Shown: piece by piece, positions 13,913 through 23,410 of the stretch
Layout: every line of letters starts with the position of its first letter
Numbering within the stretch: the first letter of the stretch is position 1
Origin: Acidimicrobiia bacterium
GTDB lineage: Bacteria > Actinomycetota > Acidimicrobiia > Spongiisociales > UBA11373
Direction of reading: 5' to 3'
DNA length: 38,004 nt
Assembly (NCBI GenBank): GCA_029263095.1
Contig: JAJCYA010000057.1
Coordinates: 1 to 38,004 of the forward strand
Notes under the pieces: generated by a model
What the model was told of the DNA's origin: nothing
Database searches by the model: none
The model's input: the letters and a program-made list of their open reading frames with translations, nothing else
Program-made: the position numbers and the translations under genes

Positions 13913-16711
13913 ATGGAGCGGCTGTCCCTTGTCGACCCGGCCGACCTCGAGGCCCTTCGAGCAGTCGGGTGGATCTCCGGCGATGTGGTAATCGCCGGAG
14001 ATCTTCTTGACGGCATCCGGATGGGACCCGACCCGGCGGGGGCCATGCGCCGCCTTGGCGACATCGCACGCAATCACCCCGATCTGCTCATTGCGGCCCT
14101 CGACGACGGCCCGATGGCGTCGAGGCTGATTGCCCTCATCGGGGGGAGTCGTGCCCTTTCGGCAGTAGTCGGGCGCTCCGCTGATCCGAATCGGATGCTC
14201 GACGGCAGCCTCTCGCTCTCCGAACCGGGAGAGAAGGACCTGACCGTGTGGGTCAAGGAGGCGCTCGTCGCGGTGGCTGCCGCCGACCTCTCCGGCGAGA
14301 TAGATATGCCTGAGGCTGGCTTGCGGATCTCGGCCATCGCCGACACCGCCGCCCGCCGGGTCGTGGATGAGGTTGTCGCCGACATCGATTCGACTCTGGC
14401 AGTCATCGCCATGGGCAAGTGGGGTGGCCGAGAACTCAACTACGCATCTGACATCGATCTGGTCTTCGTTCACGACGGTCCAGAAGCGGACGCTCTCGCC
14501 GCCTCTACTCGCATCGTTGCCAACCTGGCGCGGCGCGGTGACGGGGGCCAGGCATTCCGGGTGGACACCGACCTGCGCCCGGAGGGCACCTCCGGGCCGC
14601 TCAGCCGATCTCTCGCCTCGTACCGCGCCTATTGGGAGCGGTGGGCTGAGACCTGGGAGCTCCAAGCACTCCTCAAGGCGCGGTTCGTTGCCGGCGACCC
14701 CGCCGTGGGGGAGGCCTTCATTGCAGCGACTCTCGATTTCGTCTTCCCCGAGCAGCTCGGAGCCGACGCCGTGCGGTCCATCCGCTCAATGAAACAGCGA
14801 GCCGAGGATGTGCTCGATGGGTCAGTTACCGAGCTGAAGCGCGGAGTCGGCGGCATCAGAGATGTCGAGTTCGCCGTGCAGTTGCTCCAACTCGTCCACG
14901 GCCGTGCCGATCCGACTTTGCGCACTCAGAGCACGTTGCAGGCCTTGGAGTGTCTGGCCCACGGCGGTTATGTCCTGTCCGAGGACGCGGACGCGCTGGC
15001 GGATGCCTACAGATGGCTGCGCGATGCCGAACATCGGGTTCAGCTCTACGACCTTCGTCAGACCCATTCGCTCCCCCAGGCCGAGGAGGATCGGGAGCGC
15101 GTCGCCCGTGCGATGGGCTACCGGGACGCCTCTGCTGCACCGGCCCTTGCCAGTTTCGAGGCTGATCTCACGACGAAACGCTCAGAGGTGCGCTCCATCC
15201 ACGAGCGTCTGTTCCACCGGCCGGTGCTCGACGCTTTGGCCGAGAGCAAGGCCGCCTCGATGTCGGCGGCAGCCGCGACCCGCCGGCTGGAGGCATTTGG
15301 ATTCCTCGACACGGATGCGACCCGTGTGGCGGTCGCGGAGCTCACCAGTGGCCTATCACGACGCAGTTCGTTGATGCGTCACATGCTTCCGCTGATAATG
15401 GAGTGGCTCTCCCTTGCACCGGATCCCGACCTGGGTCTGTCGCAGCTTCGACTGCTGTTGGGCGAGACCGCCGACACTGGTTCGATTGTTGCGACATTGC
15501 GAGACGATCCGGCGGCGGCCGAGCGTCTCTGCCGCGTGCTGGGAACATCTCGGTTGGTCGGGCGACTCGTGGATCGCCTCCCTCCGCTGGTACCCACCCT
15601 TGGCGACGATGCCGAGCTCGTGGCGTGGCCCACTCGCAGCGAGCTGGTCGAGGAGGGGCGAACCCGTGTGCTGGTGCCGGGAGATTCTGCTGCGGCGCTC
15701 CATCGGTTTCATGCAGAGCACCTGCTGCGGATTGCGGTCTCCGACGTCGCCGGGCTCATCGATGAGATCGAGGTCGGTCGTCGATTGTCGACACTTTCGG
15801 ATGCAACCGTGGAAGCGGCCGTACTCGCTGCGACTCGAGAGCTCGGCATCGAGCCGCGGCTCTGCATCGTTGCGATGGGTAAGTGGGGTGGGGGGGAGCT
15901 GACGTACTCCAGCGACCTCGATGCGATCGTCGTCACACCCGATGTCGGGGACACAGAGGCCGCCATCGCCGTCATCGAACGCGTCATCGCCACTCTTGGT
16001 GGTCCTGCTACGGGTTTTCCTTCACTCGAACTGGACCTCGAGCTGCGACCGGAGGGCAGGAAGGGAGCCCTGGTGCGAAGCCTGGCGGCCTTCGAGGCGT
16101 ATTGGCAGCAGTGGGCGGACACATGGGAGTTGCAGGCCATGCTGCGGGCTCGCCCCGGAGCCGGCGATCTCGAACTCGGTCGGAGGCTGGTAGGGATCTC
16201 AACCGGATACGTCTACTCGGACCGTCCCGGCCGCGAACAGGAGATCCGGGGAATCAAGGCGAGGGTCGAGAAGGAACGTATCCCCATCGGTGAGGACCCC
16301 GACTTTCATCTCAAGCTCGGCAAGGGCAGCCTCGCCGATGTCGAATGGACGGTTCAACTGCTACAGATGCGGCACGGCATCGAGTACCCCGCGGTGCGCG
16401 GGGCCTCGACTCTCGACGCTCTCCATTCGCTCGTCGAGGCCGATCTCTTGGATCGGGGCGATCAGGAGATCTTGACGGAGGCGTACCGATTCTGTTCTCG
16501 GGTCAGGAATCGACTGTTCCTGTGGGCCGGCCGAGGCCGCGATTCACTCCCCGATGAGCCGGTCGACGCCACCCGGCTCGCTCGGTCGCTCGGGTACACC
16601 CGATCGCCTCGTACCGCTCTACGCCAGGATTACCGACGGGTCACGAGGAGGGCGCGTCGTGTGGTCGAGCACCGCTTCTACGGAATCACTCCAACCGAGC
16701 CCCACCCGTAG
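13913..16711 (+). CDS. glnE: Bifunctional glutamine synthetase adenylyltransferase/deadenylase
   Basis: GlnE adds and removes AMP on glutamine synthetase in response to nitrogen status. The 932 aa carry two nucleotidyltransferase domains, each with the family core: GKWGGRELNYASDIDLVF at about residue 168 and GKWGGGELTYSSDLDAIVV at about 656. Each is followed by a PII-uridylyltransferase-like helical domain (for example GVGGIRDVEFAVQLLQLVHG and KGSLADVEWTVQLLQMRHG). The paired Asp residues bind the catalytic metals. The length is normal for actinobacterial GlnE. The ATG at 13913 follows a TAGCCT box by 6 nt and has no ribosome site, pointing to a leaderless mRNA. Confidence 0.95.
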   Translation: MERLSLVDPADLEALRAVGWISGDVVIAGDLLDGIRMGPDPAGAMRRLGDIARNHPDLLIAALDDGPMASRLIALIGGSRALSAVVGRSADPNRMLDGSLSLSEPGEKDLTVWVKEALVAVAAADLSGEIDMPEAGLRISAIADTAARRVVDEVVADIDSTLAVIAMGKWGGRELNYASDIDLVFVHDGPEADALAASTRIVANLARRGDGGQAFRVDTDLRPEGTSGPLSRSLASYRAYWERWAETWELQALLKARFVAGDPAVGEAFIAATLDFVFPEQLGADAVRSIRSMKQRAEDVLDGSVTELKRGVGGIRDVEFAVQLLQLVHGRADPTLRTQSTLQALECLAHGGYVLSEDADALADAYRWLRDAEHRVQLYDLRQTHSLPQAEEDRERVARAMGYRDASAAPALASFEADLTTKRSEVRSIHERLFHRPVLDALAESKAASMSAAAATRRLEAFGFLDTDATRVAVAELTSGLSRRSSLMRHMLPLIMEWLSLAPDPDLGLSQLRLLLGETADTGSIVATLRDDPAAAERLCRVLGTSRLVGRLVDRLPPLVPTLGDDAELVAWPTRSELVEEGRTRVLVPGDSAAALHRFHAEHLLRIAVSDVAGLIDEIEVGRRLSTLSDATVEAAVLAATRELGIEPRLCIVAMGKWGGGELTYSSDLDAIVVTPDVGDTEAAIAVIERVIATLGGPATGFPSLELDLELRPEGRKGALVRSLAAFEAYWQQWADTWELQAMLRARPGAGDLELGRRLVGISTGYVYSDRPGREQEIRGIKARVEKERIPIGEDPDFHLKLGKGSLADVEWTVQLLQMRHGIEYPAVRGASTLDALHSLVEADLLDRGDQEILTEAYRFCSRVRNRLFLWAGRGRDSLPDEPVDATRLARSLGYTRSPRTALRQDYRRVTRRARRVVEHRFYGITPTEPHP

Positions 16712-16793
16712 AGCGTCTACCAAGTACCGCTCGGACTCGGCCCAGGCGACCGAGTCGGCGGCCTCCGGCGCCCCCTCGTAGAATCCCCGCCTC

Positions 16794-17963
16794 ATGGAAG
16801 ACCGACTGCACGAATTACGCGCTGCGGTAGCCGACGAGGCTGATCACGCCGTTGCCCTACGCCGTGCCATCCATCGGCAGCCCGAGTTGGGTAATGCCGA
16901 GTTCAGGACGACCGCCGCGGTTGTCGCACACCTGGAGGAGGCCGGTCTGCAGCCGGTTGCTCGGCCTACCTCGGTGGGACTACGAGTGGAGGTTGGTTCT
17001 GGAGCCCCCGTCGTCGCCTTTCGGGCCGACCTCGATGCTCTACCGATCCTGGAGGAATCCGGCGTCGGTTTCGCCTCTGAGGTGCCGGGTGTGATGCACG
17101 CATGTGGACACGATGCCCATACCGCGATCGCCGCCGGTTTGGCCCGCACGATGGCTCGGCTACAGCTGCCGGGTCGAGTCCGGTTTCTGTTCCAGCCGGC
17201 GGAGGAGACGGTGCCCGGCGGTGCGGTCGAACTCGTCAGGGAGGGCGCTGTCACCGACGTCAGCTCGATCTTGGCATTTCACGTCGATCCCTCGATTCCT
17301 CCGGGAACCGTGGGGATTCGCGCCGACGCCATCACGGGCGCCTCAGACCGGATCAGGATCGAACTGGTCGGTCCCGGGGGCCACACGTCGCGACCCCACC
17401 AGACAGTCGACCTGGTCCATGCCGCGGCGCGCGTCATAGCGGACCTACCGCAGTTGGTCCAGCGTTCCACCGATCCTCGCAACCCGGTCGCTTTGGTCTT
17501 TGGGCGCGTCGCCGGTGGCACGGCGGAGAACGTGATCCCGACTTCGATCGATGTGGCCGGCACAGTCCGTATGTTCGACCTCGAACTGTGGCGGGGGATG
17601 CCTCCTCTGGTGGAGCGGCTTGTCGCCGAAATCGTTGCTCCTCTGGGCGCGACGGCCAGAGTCGAGTACGAGCGGGGAGCACCCCCCGTCGTCAATGATC
17701 GATCGGTCACCTCGATCGTGGAACGCGCCGCGATTGAGATTCTCGGACCCGAAGGTGTGCTCTCGACGGAGCAGAGCCTCGGAGCCGAGGATTTTGCCTG
17801 GTACTTGGAGGAGGTCCCTGGGGCCCTGATTCGTTTGGGAGCCGCGCCCGCCGATCGGTCCGTAGATCTACACGCGGCCGACTTTGATGTTGATGAGCGC
17901 GTAATCCCCGCTGGGATGATGGTTGGGGCAGCGGCGCTTTTGGCTCTTCTCGACGCCGGCTAG
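16794..17963 (+). CDS. M20-family metallopeptidase / amidohydrolase
   Basis: The 389-aa protein matches the M20D group (hippurate hydrolase, N-acyl-amino-acid and IAA-amino-acid amidohydrolases). It has an [11 protein letters not shown] start, the metal site in [11 protein letters not shown], the catalytic Glu pair in FLFQPAEET, a dimerisation (lid) domain with [12 protein letters not shown], and the closing [15 protein letters not shown] segment. It would hydrolyse an acylated amino acid or related amide in the cytoplasm; the substrate is not predictable. A TAGAAT box ends 9 nt before the ATG, suggesting a nearly leaderless transcript. It converges on the DAHP synthase gene with 3 bp between them. 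Confidence 0.9.
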   Translation: MEDRLHELRAAVADEADHAVALRRAIHRQPELGNAEFRTTAAVVAHLEEAGLQPVARPTSVGLRVEVGSGAPVVAFRADLDALPILEESGVGFASEVPGVMHACGHDAHTAIAAGLARTMARLQLPGRVRFLFQPAEETVPGGAVELVREGAVTDVSSILAFHVDPSIPPGTVGIRADAITGASDRIRIELVGPGGHTSRPHQTVDLVHAAARVIADLPQLVQRSTDPRNPVALVFGRVAGGTAENVIPTSIDVAGTVRMFDLELWRGMPPLVERLVAEIVAPLGATARVEYERGAPPVVNDRSVTSIVERAAIEILGPEGVLSTEQSLGAEDFAWYLEEVPGALIRLGAAPADRSVDLHAADFDVDERVIPAGMMVGAAALLALLDAG

Positions 17964-17966
17964 GGG

Positions 17967-18980
17967 TCAAATCTTCCGATCGATGGCCGTGGCGATCCTG
18001 CCGACCTGCTCCATCAGCGCCGCGAACTCGTCGGGGAGTATGGCTTGCGCTCCATCGACCAGCGCTGTCTCGGGAGCGGGATGGACATCGATCATCAGAC
18101 CGTCGGCGCCTGCAGCCACACCGGCGAGAGAGAGCGGTGTGACGAGCCGTCGTCGTCCCCCAGAATGGGAGGGATCGACGATCACCGGCAAGTGCGACAG
18201 GCTCTTGAGTACCGGGACTGCTGAGATGTCGAGCGTGTTGCGGGTCTGGGTCTCAAAGGTCCTGATCCCGCGCTCGCACAGGATTACCGCGTGGTTGCCT
18301 TCCTTGTAGATGTATTCGGCGGCATTGAGCCACTCTTCGATGGTCGCCGTAAAACCACGCTTGAGGAGCACAGGCTTCGGCTGCCGACCGACTTCGGCGA
18401 GCAGAGGGAAGTTCGCCATGTTCCTGGTTCCAATGCGAATCAGGTCGGCGTAGGACGCCACCAGCTCGGTGTGTCTGGGATCGACCACCTCGGCTATGAA
18501 GGGCAGTTCGAACTCTTCCCGGGCCTCTGCCAGGAGCTCGAGTCCCTTCTCGCCCAGCCCCTGGAACGAGTACGGCGAAGTGCGCGGCTTGAAGGCGTCC
18601 CCTCGCAGGATTGTTGCCCCTGCTTCCTTGATGGCTGCCGCTGCTGAGAAGAGCTGCTCTCTGCTTTCCACCGCACACGGTCCGGCAATGACGGTCACCA
18701 CCTCGCCGCCGACCGGAACGCCTCCCACATCGATGACGGTGTCTGTGGCGTGATGGTCTCGACTCACGAACTTGTAGGGCTTGAGAACCGGGACCGCCCT
18801 CTCGACCCCTGGTACGGCTTCCCATGGGAGCTGCTGGATCGCAGAGCGGTCACCGACCGCCCCGATGACAGTGCGGAGCTGCCCCTCCGACACGTGAGCC
18901 TCGGCGCCGATATCGCTGAGTCGCTGTACGACGTGATCGATGTCGGCGCGGGTGGCGCCGCGTTCCATAACGATGATCAT
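17967..18980 (-). CDS. aroF: 3-deoxy-7-phosphoheptulonate synthase (DAHP synthase, AroF type Ibeta)
   Basis: The enzyme joins phosphoenolpyruvate and erythrose-4-phosphate in the first step of aromatic amino-acid synthesis. The 337-aa protein begins with a ferredoxin-like (ACT-like) regulatory domain ([21 protein letters not shown]). The TIM barrel follows, with [34 protein letters not shown], and a metal-binding Cys and His in [11 protein letters not shown] and [11 protein letters not shown]. This arrangement is the Thermotoga/Bacillus-like type, which is feedback-controlled through the N-terminal domain. The ATG at 18980 has AAGGGG about 10 nt upstream. Confidence 0.94.
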   Translation of the reverse strand: MIIVMERGATRADIDHVVQRLSDIGAEAHVSEGQLRTVIGAVGDRSAIQQLPWEAVPGVERAVPVLKPYKFVSRDHHATDTVIDVGGVPVGGEVVTVIAGPCAVESREQLFSAAAAIKEAGATILRGDAFKPRTSPYSFQGLGEKGLELLAEAREEFELPFIAEVVDPRHTELVASYADLIRIGTRNMANFPLLAEVGRQPKPVLLKRGFTATIEEWLNAAEYIYKEGNHAVILCERGIRTFETQTRNTLDISAVPVLKSLSHLPVIVDPSHSGGRRRLVTPLSLAGVAAGADGLMIDVHPAPETALVDGAQAILPDEFAALMEQVGRIATAIDRKI

Positions 18981-19144
18981 CGAGTCGTCACCCCTTGGCT
19001 TCGCCAGGCCGTTCCCTTCGCCGCACGGCGACGATAGCGGTGCCGCACGTGCCCGCCGATCGTGGCAGCCCAATAGCCGGTACTCCCGGCTCCGGCTGGA
19101 GTCCTGAGATTCCATCCGGTGGCTCACTCGACCCCTCGCCCGAC

Positions 19145-19199
19145 GCTTGCTGGTGGCTAACGCTTGCAAAAGCAAGCACTTGCATCTACTATCGCAAGC
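19145..19199 (+). promoter_or_regulatory. Promoter and multi-site operator of the XRE-HbhA-like operon
   Basis: TTGCAA (19164-19169) and TACTAT (19187-19192) with 17-nt spacing form a near-consensus promoter; 7 nt separate the -10 from the ATG, so the mRNA should be leaderless. The half-site GCTTGC or its complement occurs at 19145-19150, 19162-19167, 19172-19177, and as CTTGC/GCAAG at 19179-19183 and 19194-19198. The perfect dyad GCTTGC-AAAA-GCAAGC overlaps the -35. This fits self-repression by the downstream XRE protein. Confidence 0.7.
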
Positions 19200-19553
19200 A
19201 TGAGAAAGCACGGAGTGTCGGAGGTCGGATCGTACATCCGTCAACAGCGGGAACGGAGCGCGATCTCGCTTCGCAAGCTGGCCGAGCGGGCCGGGATTTC
19301 CAACCCCTATCTGTCGCAGATCGAGAGAGGGTTGCGAAAGCCCTCTGCAGAGATTCTCAATGCGATTGCACGGGCTCTTTCGATCTCAGCAGAGACGTTG
19401 TACGAGCGAGCCGGGTTGTTGGAAGGCCGGGACGCACCGGACATCGAGGCGGCGATCCGCTCTGATGCGACGCTCAACGAACGACAGAAGCAGGCCTTGA
19501 CAGAGATCTACCGATCGTTTGCTGCGGGGCAGGATGAAGAGGAGAACACATGA
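19200..19553 (+). CDS. XRE-family helix-turn-helix regulator
   Basis: The 117-aa protein has a phage-repressor-type HTH at residues about 8-65 (VGSYIRQQRERSAISLRKLAERAGISNPYLSQIERGLRKPS) and a short acidic tail. The ATG at 19200 is preferred because the promoter's -10 lies 7 nt upstream. Its stop overlaps the next ATG (ATGA). In Mycobacterium tuberculosis an XRE regulator (Rv0474) likewise precedes the HbhA gene (Rv0475), so the pair is a conserved actinobacterial unit. The operator array over its own promoter suggests autoregulation. Confidence 0.9.
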   Translation: MRKHGVSEVGSYIRQQRERSAISLRKLAERAGISNPYLSQIERGLRKPSAEILNAIARALSISAETLYERAGLLEGRDAPDIEAAIRSDATLNERQKQALTEIYRSFAAGQDEEENT

Positions 19554-20050
19554 AGACTGCCGAGATTCGCGACATCGCCAAGGATCGCGTCGACGATATG
19601 GCCGGCTCCAGCAAGAAGACCGCCTATGCGGTCATGGGCGCTCCGGTTGTGGCCGGGCGTCGTATCGCCGACTACGCCGGCAAAGTCGGCAAGACGATGC
19701 AGAAAGAGTTCGACGCTTGGGTTGCTGAGGGAGAGCGCCTGTCTGGTGAGCTCCGCGAAGCCAAGTTGGTTTCTGAGATCAAGGAGCGGGTCGATTTCGA
19801 TCAGCTTCAGGATCGCGTCGAGAAGCTGAAGGACCAGCTCGAGGACGTCTTGACCAATTGGCGCGAGACATTTACGCCGGGCGGGGACACGGAAGAGATC
19901 GAGGAGCCAAAGGTGGCAGAGAAGCCGGCTGCCCAGAAGCCGGCAGCGAAGCCGGCTGCCAAGAAGGCGGCGACCAAGAAGCCGGCAGCGAAGAAGCCAG
20001 CCGCCAAGAAGCCCGCTGCTCCCAAGGCAAAGAAGGCCGACCAGAGCTGA
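19550..20050 (+). CDS. HbhA-like coiled-coil protein with Lys/Ala/Pro repeat tail
   Basis: The 166-aa protein has a helical, coiled-coil-prone N-terminal part (residues 1-110) and a strongly basic tail of repeated KPAAK/KKPAAKK units (about 125-163). This is the layout of mycobacterial heparin-binding haemagglutinin, where the tail binds polyanions; histone-like DNA-binding tails look the same. It has no signal peptide. The shared gene order with an XRE regulator supports the HbhA comparison, but in a probably free-living host the likely partners are DNA, membrane or cell-wall polyanions. The repetitive tail is prone to length variation. Confidence 0.75.
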   Translation: MKTAEIRDIAKDRVDDMAGSSKKTAYAVMGAPVVAGRRIADYAGKVGKTMQKEFDAWVAEGERLSGELREAKLVSEIKERVDFDQLQDRVEKLKDQLEDVLTNWRETFTPGGDTEEIEEPKVAEKPAAQKPAAKPAAKKAATKKPAAKKPAAKKPAAPKAKKADQS

Positions 20051-20105
20051 CCGTCCAACGGGCCGTGATCGAGCGCGACAACTGCTCGGCGGGCACCCAA
20101 ATCTT

Positions 20106-20134
20106 AGAAGGGCCCCGCGATGCGGGGCCCTTCT
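20106..20134. terminator. Strong stem-loop after the HbhA-like gene
   Basis: A 13-bp perfect stem (AGAAGGGCCCCGC / GCGGGGCCCTTCT) with a GAT loop lies between the convergent HbhA-like and DUF4332 genes. Its T-rich 3' side (TTCTTCT) favours termination on the plus strand; the stem can serve both. Confidence 0.85.
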
Positions 20135-20169
20135 TCTGTCTGCTCAGGACGCTGAGTCGATGGCTCTGG

Positions 20170-20574
20170 TCAGTATTTGACGATTGGAGTGAGCTTCTTT
20201 GCATCGGCGATCCAGCGCTTCACCATCGATTCGGTCGGCAGGCGCCTCACGAGGCGCTTCTTGGTATTGATCTCCACCATCTTCTCGGTCAGGTTCGCCG
20301 CGTTGCGGGTGCGCAGCTCCTTCACCGTGTCTACACCTGATGCTTCCAGGAGGTCGCTGTATTCCTCTCCAACACCTTTCACTCTGAAGAGGTCGGCGCG
20401 GTTCACCCACTCGAGGATCTGGTGGCTGGTAAAGGCTGTCTGTTCGACGAGCTGCTTGCGACCTGCGCGATCGGCGCCACGCTTGAGGAGGGCCTCCGTC
20501 GTCCGGATGCGGGCCTTACGCAGCTTGGTGGCGTACTTGGGACCGATCCCCTCGATTGCATCGATGGAAGCCAT
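20170..20574 (-). CDS. DUF4332 helix-hairpin-helix protein
   Basis: The 134-aa protein contains helix-hairpin-helix-like segments (IEGIGPKYATKLRKARIRTTEALL and VKGVGEEYSDLLEASGVDTVKEL) of the DUF4332 type. Such motifs bind DNA non-specifically, and the chain is basic, but the role of this family is not established. The ATG at 20574 has AGGAG 4 nt upstream. It stands apart from its neighbours, 61 bp behind the nucleotidyltransferase gene. Confidence 0.85.
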   Translation of the reverse strand: MASIDAIEGIGPKYATKLRKARIRTTEALLKRGADRAGRKQLVEQTAFTSHQILEWVNRADLFRVKGVGEEYSDLLEASGVDTVKELRTRNAANLTEKMVEINTKKRLVRRLPTESMVKRWIADAKKLTPIVKY

Positions 20575-20635
20575 CAGGCTCCTTTCGCGTGTCGGGCGCT
20601 GACCTGCACCGCCAGCTGGAATTACGATTCGGAGC

Positions 20636-21259
20636 CTAACGATCGGCGGTGCGCCCGGTGTCGCGCGGTTTTCCCGGTTTGAGGTTGGCGACGTCGTCGG
20701 GGGTGTTGACATCCTGTGGCGCCACGTCAGAGAACCTCACCGTTTCGACCCACTCGGGGTGGGAGTGCAGCAGCGCCGAGGCTCCGGCATCGCCTTCGAT
20801 TGTCATGAGTCGCGGCCACATTGACCGGTCGAAGAGCACCGGATTCCCCCACTCGTAGCGGTAAACCGGAACGACGGCGGGTCGCTGGCTTTCTTCAGCC
20901 GCGGCGATCAGTCGGTTGGGGACAGCCTCGGGGATCCCCGGCTGGTCGCCCAGAGCGACGAAAACCCGCTCCCAGTTGGGATCCCGAGTCAGAACGTCGA
21001 GGCCCACTCGCAGGGACGATGCGACTCCATCCTCCCAGCCGTCGTTTATGGCCACGGTGGAATCACCAAAGTCGATCACGTCGAGAATCGCATCGGCCGA
21101 TGCGCCCAGGACAACGACGACGTGGTCGACCGGCCATGCCGTCACGTCGGCAACCACCTGTTCGAGCAGAGGTCTCCCGCTCAGATCGACGAGTTGTTTG
21201 GGAGTTCCGAGCCGCTCCGAGGATCCGGCGGCCAGAACGATTGCAGCAGTCGAACTCAC
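20636..21259 (-). CDS. MobA-like nucleotidyltransferase (MocA/molybdenum-cofactor type)
   Basis: The 207-aa protein starts with the NTP-transferase signature AAIVLAAGSSERLGTPKQL, in which the Gly-rich loop binds the nucleotide and the Lys contacts phosphate. ALGDQPG at mid-protein supplies the metal-binding Asp, and IEGDAGASALL is characteristic of the MocA/CoxL-associated branch that adds CMP to molybdopterin. No xanthine dehydrogenase or CO dehydrogenase genes are in the window, so the acceptor is open. The GTG at 21259 lies 7 nt behind TATCGT (21267-21272), another leaderless arrangement. Confidence 0.85.
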   Translation of the reverse strand: MSSTAAIVLAAGSSERLGTPKQLVDLSGRPLLEQVVADVTAWPVDHVVVVLGASADAILDVIDFGDSTVAINDGWEDGVASSLRVGLDVLTRDPNWERVFVALGDQPGIPEAVPNRLIAAAEESQRPAVVPVYRYEWGNPVLFDRSMWPRLMTIEGDAGASALLHSHPEWVETVRFSDVAPQDVNTPDDVANLKPGKPRDTGRTADR

Positions 21260-21532
21260 GGGGGCGACGATAGCCTTCGCTCTCCTTCGTAGAACCGTGG
21301 TCGTCGTCGGGACCTTGTCGAATTCGGCGAAACGACCCGTGTGCCGATCCGCCGGAGTTGTCGGGCCTGATGGTTGCGACCGGACCTCACCGCCGGCTAT
21401 CGAATCGGGCCGACTGCCCGGTGGGTTGGGCCGATTGCCGCCAATCGCGGCCGCAGGTTTGCGTAGGCTGGTTCCTTCGCACCCCGGTGGTGCGACGTGA
21501 CAGTCTTTGGTTCGAACGGACAGGAGTTCTGT

Positions 21533-22648
21533 GTGATCGTCGGCGTCCCCAGGGAGATCAAGACCGAGGAGTACCGGGTGGCGATGACCCCGGTCGGGGT
21601 CCGGGAGTTGGTGGCCCACGGGCACAGGGTGCTCGTCGAGGAGGGTGCCGGTGCAGGTTCGTTCATAGATGACGACACCTACTCCGCAGTCGGCGGTGAG
21701 ATCGTTCCCACTGCCGCAGGCGTCTTTGGCGAGGCGGACATGATCGTCAAGGTCAAGGAGCCCCAACCCAGCGAGATAGAGCTGCTCGAGGAGAGACATC
21801 TGCTCTTCACCTATCTCCACCTGGCTGCCTATCCCGAGGAGGCACGAGGTCTTCTCGACTCGGGAGCGACGGCCATCGCCTACGAGACGGTCGAGCTGCC
21901 CAATGGCGCACTCCCGCTCCTGGCCCCGATGAGCGAGATCGCAGGCCGCATGGCCGCCCAGGCGGGCGCCCACTACCTCGAGAAGCCCAAGGGCGGCAGG
22001 GGGGTGCTGCTTGGCGGCGTGCCGGGAGTGTCTCCCGGCAAGGTAACCGTGCTCGGAGCCGGGATGGCCGGTCGGAACGCGGCAATGATCGCCGCCGGAA
22101 TGGGAGCCCAAGTGACGGTGCTCGACCTCAACGTGAACCCACTCCGTCATCTCGACGAATTGCAGTGGCGTAATGTGACGACACTCACCTCCTCCAAGTT
22201 CTCGGTCGAGCAGTTCGTGGCGGAATCCGACATGGTCGTGGGAGCGGTGCTGATTCCGGGCGCTCGCGCTCCGGTTGTGGTCGACGAGGATCTGGTCAAG
22301 GAGATGCGCCCGGGGAGCGTCCTTGTGGATATTTCGATTGACCAAGGCGGCTGCATCGCGACGGCGCATGAGACGACACACAGCGACCCCGTGTACGAGA
22401 TGCACGGAGTGGTGCACTACGCCGTCGGCAACATCCCGGGGGCGGTTCCCAACACGGCGACGTATGCACTCACCAATGCCACGCTTCCCTACGTGGTGGC
22501 ATTGGCCGACGGCGTGAGCGAGGCAGTGTCGCGGCGACCAGAGTTGCTCGGCGGCGTCAATGTTGCCGGAGGGGCGGTGGCCAACCACGCTGTGGCCGAC
22601 TTCCTCGGCGTCGAGGTAGTCGATGCCCGTACGGCGTTGGGGGTCTGA
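21533..22648 (+). CDS. ald: Alanine dehydrogenase
   Basis: Ald interconverts L-alanine and pyruvate with NAD(H) and ammonia. The 371 aa, the same length as mycobacterial Ald, begin [20 protein letters not shown]. The substrate-binding Lys lies in VKVKEPQ, the catalytic His in LHLAAYPE, the NAD fold is [24 protein letters not shown], and the closing helix region is [18 protein letters not shown]. The GTG at 21533 is chosen because AGGAG lies 6 nt upstream and the family start aligns there. The 273 bp before it hold no gene; a TAGGCT at about 21465-21470 could be the -10 box. Confidence 0.96.
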   Translation: MIVGVPREIKTEEYRVAMTPVGVRELVAHGHRVLVEEGAGAGSFIDDDTYSAVGGEIVPTAAGVFGEADMIVKVKEPQPSEIELLEERHLLFTYLHLAAYPEEARGLLDSGATAIAYETVELPNGALPLLAPMSEIAGRMAAQAGAHYLEKPKGGRGVLLGGVPGVSPGKVTVLGAGMAGRNAAMIAAGMGAQVTVLDLNVNPLRHLDELQWRNVTTLTSSKFSVEQFVAESDMVVGAVLIPGARAPVVVDEDLVKEMRPGSVLVDISIDQGGCIATAHETTHSDPVYEMHGVVHYAVGNIPGAVPNTATYALTNATLPYVVALADGVSEAVSRRPELLGGVNVAGGAVANHAVADFLGVEVVDARTALGV

Positions 22649-22657
22649 GCGGGAGTC

Positions 22658-22683
22658 AGTCCTCAGCCAGCATTCGGAGGACT
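22658..22683. terminator. Stem-loop between ald and the DUF2017 gene
   Basis: AGTCCTC and GAGGACT form a perfect 7-bp stem with a 12-nt loop between the two convergent genes; the right arm touches the DUF2017 stop codon. There is no T run, so the assignment rests on position. Confidence 0.45.
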
Positions 22684-23126
22684 CACAGGAAATCGGAGAG
22701 CACTTCCACGGCCGCATCCTGCAGATAGCCGAGCCATCCGAGCAGAGCGAGCTCCGGATCGGAACGCATGTCCGCTTCGGATTCCCAGCCGTCGTCCTCG
22801 ATTCCGAGCAGGTCGGCGAGGACGAGTCGAGACTCACCAATCACGCGCATGAACGCCTCGAGTATCTCGGGCGAACCCGGCTCGCCGGCGATGAACTCGT
22901 CGAAGACTCTCCGGTCGGCTCGTCGTAGCTCTGTCAGATCCTCGCCGATCAGGTCCCGGTAGCGGGCTTCGGCGCTCGGGTCGTCGGGATGGGTCGTGTA
23001 GTCGAGCCGACCTTGGGACTCACCTCCAACGTCGAGGAGAGCGGGAACACTGCGAAGAGCGGTCTGCTCGCCAACACCAACCGAGAGCCGGATCTGGTCG
23101 CCCGCGACGACGAATGGGCCGCTCAT
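22683..23126 (-). CDS. DUF2017 family protein
   Basis: The 147-aa acidic protein matches the actinobacterial DUF2017 family, which regularly follows clpS. It has a short N-terminal strand region (MSGPFVVAGDQIRLSVG) and a helical body with LLGIEDDGWES and the closing LGWLGYLQDAAVEVL. The ATG at 23126 overlaps the clpS stop (ATGA). Its function is not established; the fixed position behind ClpS suggests a link to N-end-rule proteolysis by ClpAP/ClpCP, which is inference. Confidence 0.85.
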   Translation of the reverse strand: MSGPFVVAGDQIRLSVGVGEQTALRSVPALLDVGGESQGRLDYTTHPDDPSAEARYRDLIGEDLTELRRADRRVFDEFIAGEPGSPEILEAFMRVIGESRLVLADLLGIEDDGWESEADMRSDPELALLGWLGYLQDAAVEVLSDFL

Positions 23127-23410
23127 GTCTGCTCCAGCGTCGCCCACAGCCCGTGGTGGTGGAGGCGGTGGCAGTCGAGTTCGGCCTTCTCCAGGGGGCC
23201 GCTCGACACGATCGCCCGGCCCTCGTGGTGTACCTGGAGCATGAGACGGGTGGCCTTCTCCTTGGAGTGCCCAAACAGGCTGCGAAATACCCACACGACG
23301 TATGACATGAGGTTGACGGGGTCATTCCAGACGACGACCTGCCAGGAGCGAGCAGTCTCCTGCGTTTCGTCTACTTGCGGCAGGTCGGTGCGATCGGGGG
23401 CGATCGTCAT
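23123..23410 (-). CDS. clpS: ATP-dependent Clp protease adaptor ClpS
   Basis: ClpS delivers proteins with destabilising N-terminal residues to the Clp AAA+ unfoldase. The 95-aa protein has the family core: VVVWNDPVNLMSYVVWVF (the Asn-Asp pair binds the alpha-amino group), then FGHSKEKATRLMLQVHHEGRAIV, and ELDCHRLHHHGL at the end. The ATG at 23410 overlaps the stop of the upstream HTH gene (ATGA), and its own stop overlaps DUF2017, so the three form a tight operon. Confidence 0.94.
   Translation of the reverse strand: MTIAPDRTDLPQVDETQETARSWQVVVWNDPVNLMSYVVWVFRSLFGHSKEKATRLMLQVHHEGRAIVSSGPLEKAELDCHRLHHHGLWATLEQT

Noticed and set aside
21260-22840. Large minus-strand open frame continuing upstream of the nucleotidyltransferase
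   Set aside because: It is antisense to ald; protein-like sequence begins only at the GTG at 21259.
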